Assembly: GCA_947487925.1 (NCBI GenBank)
Contig: CANLCA010000108.1
Location: forward strand, 1 to 8,062
Direction of reading: 5' to 3'
Source: Verrucomicrobiales bacterium
GTDB taxonomy: Bacteria; Verrucomicrobiota; Verrucomicrobiia; Limisphaerales; F1-80-MAGS106
Length of the DNA: 8,062 nt
The notes below the pieces were generated by a model. That model ran no database searches, was not told the DNA's origin, and was given only the letters and a program-made list of their open reading frames with translations. Below are positions 1-5,216 of this stretch, piece by piece. The position numbers and the translations under genes are program-made. Position 1 is the first letter of the stretch. Each line of letters begins with the position of its first letter.

Positions 1-324
1 GATCGAAAGGCCCTTTTGAGTCGAGGTCAGGAGGTTCACGATCGAGATAGGGTAGGTGAAAGACTGGCCCACCGTGGCGAACCGTGGCAGCGCTCGTTGG
101 ACATAAAGTCGTGTGCGAAATCTCGAGCTCCAGATTGCCGCGGTCAGCATGGCGCATAGGAAAAGGAGAAATACCTGGTAGCTAACGGAGAATTCCGGCT
201 GCAACCTCATCATGGGAAGGATGGCGAGCGTCCAAAGAACTCCCCAGCCCATGGGTGCAAGTCGAGCGATGAGCCAGGCTCGGGCTCCGAACAAGGTGCG
301 ATAGACCTGATAGATTGTTTTCAT
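1..324 (-). CDS. DUF58-family membrane protein, N-terminal part
   Basis: This is the first 108 codons of a gene that leaves the window at its left edge. The protein begins MKTIYQVYRTLFGAR, followed by two hydrophobic segments (about residues 24-40 and 47-66) on either side of a short polar loop. After them comes a basic stretch and then RALPRFATVGQSFTYPISIVN (residues 77-97), which matches the 'R-LP-vGe-y-v-v-N' strand that opens the extracytoplasmic part of DUF58 proteins. The von Willebrand-like core would lie outside the window. DUF58 genes usually sit in MoxR-ATPase/transglutaminase clusters. No MoxR gene precedes this one here, so it seems to be first in its unit. The ATG at 322-324 is preferred because the family normally starts a few residues before the first membrane segment. 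A TTG nine bases upstream is an alternative, and no strong ribosome site supports either. The molecular function of the family is poorly defined. Confidence 0.72.
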   Translation of the reverse strand, partial: MKTIYQVYRTLFGARAWLIARLAPMGWGVLWTLAILPMMRLQPEFSVSYQVFLLFLCAMLTAAIWSSRFRTRLYVQRALPRFATVGQSFTYPISIVNLLTSTQKGLSI

Positions 325-541
325 GGGCGACAAAATGGTCGTTGGATCTCCTGCAACGGCTTCAGGTGCGATCGCCTGGCGTCCTTCTTCGAGGAGGAAT
401 AGATCCGGCCCACGAAGCTTTGTTTCCCCGGGAATTCGTAGTTCTTGTACTGTCACTCGTTCCCGTTTGCCCAAGATCGGGACTTGTCGTATGGTCGGGA
501 ACGTTTATCGTCAGAATAACAACAGGACGATCATAAAATTT
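325..541. other. Divergent intergenic region between DUF58 gene and msrAB
   Basis: This 217-bp gap separates two divergently transcribed genes and must hold both promoters. I see no convincing -35/-10 pair for either direction. An AGGA at 524-527 lies 14 bases before the msr ATG, which is long for a ribosome site. Both strands happen to stay open through most of the gap: the plus frame back to 323 and the minus frame to a TAA near 505. The encoded residues do not resemble any family I know. Confidence 0.5.
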
Positions 542-1654
542 ATGAAACCGGTCAAGATCGCAGGAATCGCTGTCTCCGTGCTATTGCTGGCGGGTGTTGC
601 CGCCGCGTTCCGTGGCGGTGGACGTAACGAACCACACGTTGTTTCCCCCCATCAACCAAAGCGTATGAACGAATTCAAAAAACCCGAGCAGACCCAGCTA
701 CAGAAGCAATTGTCTCCAGAGCAGTTCGCGGTCACGCAACAGTGCGGTACCGAACCGCCATTCCGCAACGCGTTTTGGAACAACCATGCCCCCGGCCTCT
801 ACGTGGATGTGGTGTCGGGTGAACCCCTCTTCAGCTCGCTTGATAAATTCGATTCTGGCACTGGATGGCCCAGTTTCACTCAGCCTGCGAAGGGTGTGGA
901 AATAGTCGAGAAAAAGGACTCGGCCCACGGCATGGTGCGAACCGAGGTGCGATCCAAGCAAGCGGATTCCCATTTGGGACACGTCTTCAACGATGGGCCG
1001 GGGACGTCTGGGTTGCGCTACTGCATCAACTCCGCGTCGCTCCGTTTCATTCCTGTTGAGAAGCTGGAGGCCGAAGGTTACGGGGCCTATAGGGAACCGT
1101 TTGTGCAGGCTGGGTTGATCAAGACAAGTGTGGCTTCAACTGCCGCGACCAAAACTCCCGAGATCGGCAAACCCGAGACGGCGATTCTGGCAGGCGGCTG
1201 TTTCTGGGGGATGGAGGAAATCCTGCGAAAGATTCCAGGCGTGATCGGAACCAGTGTGGGTTATTCTGGCGGGAAGTCGGCGAATCCCACTTACCAACAA
1301 ATTTGCACCGGGCGCACGGGCCACGCGGAAGCCATCCAAGTGGTGTTTGACCCGGCCCGATTGAGTTATGAGGGATTGCTCGGATATTTTTATAGGATGC
1401 ATGACCCAACCACCCTGAACCAGCAACACAACGACATCGGAACGCAGTATCGCTCGGCGATTTTTTACACGAGCGATGAGCAAAGGCAGATTGCTGACCG
1501 CGTGAAAGCGAAGGTGGATAAGTCGGGTCAATTTAATCGACCGATCGTGACTGAGATCACCCAAGCGTCGACATTCTATCCTGCGGAGGATTACCACCAA
1601 AAATATCTCGTCAAGAATCCCGGAGGCTATACCTGCCACGTTCTCCGTGATTAA
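542..1654 (+). CDS. msrAB: Exported MsrB-MsrA fusion, peptide methionine sulfoxide reductase
   Basis: This 370-residue protein reduces both stereoisomers of methionine sulfoxide in damaged proteins. It starts with a basic, hydrophobic signal or anchor segment (residues 1-23, ending VAAAF), so it should act in the periplasm. The MsrB domain covers about 57-185, with TEPPF, SGTGWPSF, a DSHLGHVF block (142-149) and the catalytic cysteine C161 in RYCINSASLRF. The two CxxC zinc pairs of many MsrBs are absent. The usual resolving position in SGcGWPSF is Thr107, and C68 in TQQCGTEPPF probably recycles the enzyme. The MsrA domain covers about 212-370, with catalytic C220 in GGCFWGME, GYSGG, TGHAEAIQV and a C-terminal resolving C365 in GGYTCHV. 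The ATG at 542 is chosen over the open frame from 323 because it begins the signal segment, and the 73 upstream codons look non-coding. The order B-then-A is the reverse of the PilB-type A-then-B fusion. Confidence 0.93.
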   Translation: MKPVKIAGIAVSVLLLAGVAAAFRGGGRNEPHVVSPHQPKRMNEFKKPEQTQLQKQLSPEQFAVTQQCGTEPPFRNAFWNNHAPGLYVDVVSGEPLFSSLDKFDSGTGWPSFTQPAKGVEIVEKKDSAHGMVRTEVRSKQADSHLGHVFNDGPGTSGLRYCINSASLRFIPVEKLEAEGYGAYREPFVQAGLIKTSVASTAATKTPEIGKPETAILAGGCFWGMEEILRKIPGVIGTSVGYSGGKSANPTYQQICTGRTGHAEAIQVVFDPARLSYEGLLGYFYRMHDPTTLNQQHNDIGTQYRSAIFYTSDEQRQIADRVKAKVDKSGQFNRPIVTEITQASTFYPAEDYHQKYLVKNPGGYTCHVLRD

Positions 1655-3414
1655 TCCGGTTTGATTTCGTCGAACCGTGATTCCGTGAAGTCCAACTGGT
1701 AAATCATGCCCTCGAATCCAACCGCGTAGACGTTGCCCGCTTCGTCCATGCCGAAGGAGACGAGTCCTTGGGGAATGCTCCCGATCTCGCGGACTGTTTT
1801 GAGGGTTCCCTTTTCTTGAGTCAGACCAAAGATACGCTTGGAGGTGTAGTCCCCGAAGAGATACACGCCATAAAACGTCGATGTTTTCTCTCCTCGGCAC
1901 ACGTAACCGCCCGTGATCGAGTTCCCGTATTTCCGTTTGTAGGCGAACAGGGGTGGGATGAAATTCCTGCCTTCCTTTCGGTACTGATTGGAGAACGGTT
2001 CGAACGCCTCATAGACATTCCACCCGTAGTTCTCTCCTCGATGGACGACATTCACTTCTTCAACCCGATCCTGCCCAATATCCGCCAGCCAGAGATCGCC
2101 AGTCAAGCGATCGAAACTGAAGCGCCAAGGCTCCCGGAAACCGTATGCCCAAATCTCGGGTCGCGCGTTCAGCCACCCGCGGAACGGATTGTCTTTGGGA
2201 ATGGCGTAAGCGTTGTCGCCTTCACGGCGGTCCACGTCGATGCGCATCATTTTCCCAAGCAATAATTGCAAGTTCTGGGAATGTCCGTTGGGATCGTTAT
2301 GGGGCCCCGTGTCGCCCATGCCGAAATAGAGAAAACCATCCGGGCCGAATTGAAGGCAGCCTCCGCCGTGGTCTTCCGCCACGCTCAAAATCTTGATCAA
2401 CCGGCGAGGTGGTTGGCCGGAGTCTCGCTTGAAGTCCGCTCCGAACTGTTTCTCGACGACAAGAGTGGTGACCTTGCCCTCCTCAAACACCTGGTACTTC
2501 AAGTAATACTTCCGATTCTCCAAAAACTTGGGATGGAAGGCCATGCCCAGCAAACCGTTGGGCCCGCGGTCGCTGAAGACTTCCTCAGTAAGGTCTGAGA
2601 AGACGATGGATTCCTCTGCTTTGGTCGTTTTCGTCATCATCCAAATCATTCCCTTTTGATGAAGCACAAGGAAAACATTGCTAAATCCGGGCACCTGATG
2701 GAGTCCAGTGAGTCCCGTCTGAACCTTCGAGTTGGGCACGCGCAGCTCCTGTGTGAAAAAGGGTCGCGCCGTGACGGGTTTCGCCAGTTGGGGAATGACG
2801 GGTGGCATGCCGCGATTGCTGATCAGAGCGGTTTCTGGCTGCCGTAATGTGGCGAGATACTCGGTGAGATCCGTGAATTCCTGGAGCGAGAGACCTGCGT
2901 GAACTCCTTCCGGCATCAGCGAAACGGAGCTGCCCCGTTGTTGTTTAATATCGGCCGTGGCGACGGACACCAATTTGGCGTCCGCGCCCATCAACTGAAC
3001 GCTGAGGTCTGTGGTCTGCTTGAGCACTCCCTGGTATTCCATTCCGGCTTTTGTTTCGACGATGAGGGTGCCATAGCCTGGGGAGATGGTGGCTGACGGC
3101 AGGAGCACCGCCTCAATGAGGTCCCGTCGTCCAAACTTGTCTCCGGCCGCCAACAAATCTGGACCGGCTTTGGATGCCTGGCCATTGATTGAGTGGCATT
3201 TCACACACGCGAGCTTCTGTTCGTCAGCGAACAAGGTCGCACCCCGAGAGACGTCCCCTTCGTGAGTCAGGGCGTATCTGCGATACTCATCAACACTGGG
3301 CGCCTTGGTGGTTCCTGGAGTGGATCGGGTTTGGGCATAAGCCGGAAGGCTCGTGGTCCAGAGGAATGCGAGCGTGAGGGAAAAAGCCAGGCAGTGTTTG
3401 GCGCGAATATTCAA
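1651..3414 (-). CDS. Secreted cytochrome-c / PQQ-dependent sugar dehydrogenase (GSDH-type)
   Basis: This 587-residue protein has a signal peptide (1-27, cleavage likely after AYA). A c-type cytochrome module follows at about 50-192, with the haem site CVKCH at 70-74 and a probable distal methionine M167 in SLMPEG. It resembles the Pirellula/Verrucomicrobium haem-binding domain (TIGR02603). A six-bladed glucose/sorbosone dehydrogenase propeller covers about 230-580. Propeller marks are GPNGLLGMAFHP (284-295), HGGG with the likely catalytic base H349, FGPDGFLYFGMGD, AYGFREPWR with R427, and ENYGWNVYE. By family knowledge it would oxidise an aldose or sugar derivative in the periplasm using PQQ and pass electrons through its own haem; the substrate is unknown. 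The start codon is TTG at 3414-3412. An in-frame TGA lies about 50 bases upstream, no ATG lies between, and the signal peptide begins right after it. No clear ribosome site is visible. Its stop codon overlaps that of the convergent msr gene. Confidence 0.9.
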   Translation of the reverse strand: MNIRAKHCLAFSLTLAFLWTTSLPAYAQTRSTPGTTKAPSVDEYRRYALTHEGDVSRGATLFADEQKLACVKCHSINGQASKAGPDLLAAGDKFGRRDLIEAVLLPSATISPGYGTLIVETKAGMEYQGVLKQTTDLSVQLMGADAKLVSVATADIKQQRGSSVSLMPEGVHAGLSLQEFTDLTEYLATLRQPETALISNRGMPPVIPQLAKPVTARPFFTQELRVPNSKVQTGLTGLHQVPGFSNVFLVLHQKGMIWMMTKTTKAEESIVFSDLTEEVFSDRGPNGLLGMAFHPKFLENRKYYLKYQVFEEGKVTTLVVEKQFGADFKRDSGQPPRRLIKILSVAEDHGGGCLQFGPDGFLYFGMGDTGPHNDPNGHSQNLQLLLGKMMRIDVDRREGDNAYAIPKDNPFRGWLNARPEIWAYGFREPWRFSFDRLTGDLWLADIGQDRVEEVNVVHRGENYGWNVYEAFEPFSNQYRKEGRNFIPPLFAYKRKYGNSITGGYVCRGEKTSTFYGVYLFGDYTSKRIFGLTQEKGTLKTVREIGSIPQGLVSFGMDEAGNVYAVGFEGMIYQLDFTESRFDEIKPD

Positions 3415-3436
3415 GAGATTGTGGGCAGTGTGAATA

Positions 3437-3449
3437 CCCGGTAGCCGGG
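3437..3449 (-). promoter_or_regulatory. Short GC hairpin just upstream of the dehydrogenase start
   Basis: CCCGG and CCGGG are separated by TAG, giving a perfect 5-bp stem with a 3-base loop. It ends 23 bases before the TTG start at 3414. If transcribed it would form part of the 5' leader and could affect translation. It is short and could be chance. Confidence 0.2.
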
Positions 3450-3512
3450 GTCAAGTCTCCAAAAACCATGAGGCGATCGATGGTCCAACTTTTCATTACA
3501 GCGCCTCTTGAG

Positions 3513-3540
3513 GGATGAGTCACATATGTCACACTCATCC
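3513..3540. promoter_or_regulatory. Dyad GGATGAGT-N12-ACTCATCC, possible operator
   Basis: Perfect 8-base inverted arms (3513-3520 and 3533-3540) flank a 12-base centre. The centre contains the palindrome ACATATGT (3522-3529). The hexamer GTCACA also occurs twice in direct orientation, at 3519-3524 and 3528-3533. The element lies about 100-126 bases upstream of the dehydrogenase start codon, a usual place for a regulator site. No T-run follows on either strand, which argues against an intrinsic terminator. The binding protein is unknown. Confidence 0.4.
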
Positions 3541-3647
3541 GCTCCGTTCACGGATAAGACACTTGTTTCGGGGTCTCGTCGAAGTGGAACTTCAGAACGT
3601 TGGCTAATCGGGGTGGCGGGAACTATTCTGATGGGCCTTGGGTCGAT

Positions 3648-4943
3648 CTACCCGTCCGTCGCCTCAAGCGCGGCAGCGAACTGTTCGATGAACAAGTCCA
3701 ACTCCACGTCAGTGTGACTCAAGGAAAGGTAAAGTTTGGTGCCCATTGGATTGAGGAACACCCCTCGCTGGAGGAGTTCGAGCATGAGTCCTCGGCCTCG
3801 TGCGCGATCAGACTTCAGCCACGATTCGTGGTCGACAACGGGCTCCGGTGAAAACGCAACCTGCGCCAGAGGTCCGTCCCCGAGAATCTGCGCTGCGACA
3901 CCGCTGGCGCGAAGAACCGAGCCCAGTCGTTGTCGCAAATCCCGCCCGAGTCCATGAAGATGTTCGTGGGCGCCCGGTTCCGACAAAATGTTGAGCGTCG
4001 CGAGCGCTGCGGCGCAGGACACCGGGTTGCCACCCGTGGTTGAGGCAGACCAGGCATAATTTGGTCCGGGGAGCCGGCGTTCATTCACTACTTCCATGAT
4101 CTCGGCCCGTCCTGCGTAGGCGCCAATGGGATAGCCGCCCCCCAGCGCCTTGCCATAGGCAGCCAAGTCGGGCACGATCCCGTAGTATTCCTGTGCTCCG
4201 CCAGGCGCGAGCCGGAATCCGGTCACCACCTCATCGAAGATGAGCACGATTCCGTGGCGGCGCGTGATTTCGCGCAAGCCCTCCAGAAACCCGGGACGTG
4301 GAGTCAGGCACCGATGTAGGGGTTCAACAATCACCGCCGCTAGGTCGGTGGCATAATCCGTGATGGTCCGTTCAACGGCGGCGAGATCATTGAAAGGTGC
4401 GACCAAGACTTCGCGCTCGACCCACGCGGCTCCGGCTCCGGATGGATCGCAATCTGGAAGAGATCGAGGCCGACCGTTGATCATTCCGGCCACACCCACG
4501 GGGTGCTGTCCATGGTAGGCGCCTTCGAAGCGCAACACTTTGGGACGCCCCGTTGCAGCTTGAGCCACCCGCAGGCAGAGCATTGTGGCTTCGGTGCCCG
4601 ACGCGACAAATCGCACCCGTTCCGCGCACGGACAGAGGGCGCGAATACGTTCGGCCAGTTCGACGCTACGGCGGTTGACGGCCGCAAAATTGACACCCTC
4701 GATCGCCGTGCGGGCAGCGGCTTCGACGACCTTCGGATGGGCGTGTCCGACGAGGCTTGAGCCCCAGGCCATTGTGTAGTCGAGGAACTCTCGCCCCTCA
4801 GTGTCCCAAACACGACAACCCTTGCCACGTGCCAACACCGGGATCAGTTCAGCCGGAATGCCGAACTCGCCGTTGGATCCGGCTGGAAAAACTGCGAGCG
4901 CACGCTCCCGCCAGGATGGTGGAGGTGAAGGTTGACTGTTCAT
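3648..4943 (-). CDS. Class III PLP aminotransferase, glutamate-1-semialdehyde aminomutase-like
   Basis: This 431-residue cytoplasmic protein belongs to fold-type I, class III aminotransferases. Visible motifs are VWDTEGREFLDY (45-56), GHAHPKV (66-72), the phosphate-binding SGTEATM (115-121), EGAYHGQHP (140-148), DEVVTGFR with the PLP-ring aspartate D237, and YGKALGGGYPIGAYAG with the Schiff-base lysine K265. Length and block order match HemL. Several HemL signatures differ: AWGSSLVGH replaces SWGPMILGH, and EPLHRCLTPRPGFL replaces the EPvaGNmG region. The segment about 154-182, which would form the active-site gating loop, has an unrelated sequence. It is therefore probably a paralogue acting on another amino-group donor or acceptor, not the tetrapyrrole enzyme, and no haem-synthesis gene adjoins it. 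The ATG at 4943 is the first in frame that fits the family. A weak -10-like AATAAT (minus strand, 4964-4959) lies 16 bases upstream. The substrate cannot be read from sequence. Confidence 0.88.
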   Translation of the reverse strand: MNSQPSPPPSWRERALAVFPAGSNGEFGIPAELIPVLARGKGCRVWDTEGREFLDYTMAWGSSLVGHAHPKVVEAAARTAIEGVNFAAVNRRSVELAERIRALCPCAERVRFVASGTEATMLCLRVAQAATGRPKVLRFEGAYHGQHPVGVAGMINGRPRSLPDCDPSGAGAAWVEREVLVAPFNDLAAVERTITDYATDLAAVIVEPLHRCLTPRPGFLEGLREITRRHGIVLIFDEVVTGFRLAPGGAQEYYGIVPDLAAYGKALGGGYPIGAYAGRAEIMEVVNERRLPGPNYAWSASTTGGNPVSCAAALATLNILSEPGAHEHLHGLGRDLRQRLGSVLRASGVAAQILGDGPLAQVAFSPEPVVDHESWLKSDRARGRGLMLELLQRGVFLNPMGTKLYLSLSHTDVELDLFIEQFAAALEATDG

Positions 4944-5216
4944 CGGCGTAAGTAGTTGATTATTGAGCGAATGAAATGAGGCAAATCTTCACGATGAGCA
5001 ACTGTCGTTTTAAAGTTTCACTCGAGATGCTCGGCAAATCGAGGTTGCAGGAGTACGTCCTTCCAGTTCCTCCACGGCGACGGAAACCAAGGGAATCTGT
5101 TTTGGAGTCCGAGTCGGCGTGTCGGTGGCCAAAGTTCTGCAATCGGGAAGGTGTGCCGATGGGTTTGACGGTTCCAGCGTTTGGCGGGGATCGGATCTTC
5201 GAGTGTGGGAGCCTTG
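4944..5216. other. Intergenic region between dnaE2 and the aminotransferase gene
   Basis: I recognise no gene in this 273-bp gap. Frames on both strands are open for up to about 90 codons but show no known motif, signal or domain. The minus-strand promoter of the aminotransferase should lie at its left end, where the DNA becomes AT-richer (about 4950-5020). No intrinsic terminator for dnaE2 is visible after its TGA. Confidence 0.45.

Larger units (their letters stand above)
3415..3647. other. Intergenic region upstream of the PQQ dehydrogenase
   Basis: This 233-bp gap lies between two minus-strand genes. It must hold the dehydrogenase promoter and the 3' end of the aminotransferase transcript. 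It contains an 8-bp-arm dyad (3513-3540) and a small GC-rich hairpin (3437-3449). I see no hairpin followed by a T-run on the minus strand, so no intrinsic terminator is evident. Short open frames exist here but none has a recognisable product. Confidence 0.5.

Noticed and set aside
325..507. Upstream extension of the DUF58 frame on the minus strand (open for about 60 codons)
   Set aside because: The family normally begins just before its first membrane segment, as the ATG at 324 does. The added residues match nothing I know.
323..541. N-terminal extension of the msr gene by 73 codons in the same frame
   Set aside because: The extension has no family resemblance, is Ser/Arg/Pro-rich and would bury the clear signal segment that starts at 542.
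1136..1900. 254-codon minus-strand open frame across the msrAB 3' end
   Set aside because: It is antisense to the MsrA domain and out of frame with the dehydrogenase, with an Arg-rich composition and no motif.
3519..3533. CRP-type site (TGTGA-N6-TCACA)
   Set aside because: The two TCACA units are in direct, not inverted, orientation, so the CRP dyad is absent.
3513..3540. Dyad as a rho-independent terminator for the aminotransferase gene
   Set aside because: No T-run follows on either strand, and the dyad lies more than 100 bases past the aminotransferase stop, close to the next gene's promoter region.
3508..3717. Small plus-strand open frame with a hydrophobic stretch (about residues 33-53)
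   Set aside because: It runs into the antisense of the aminotransferase C-terminus, lacks a ribosome site, and its hydrophobicity is short and unremarkable.
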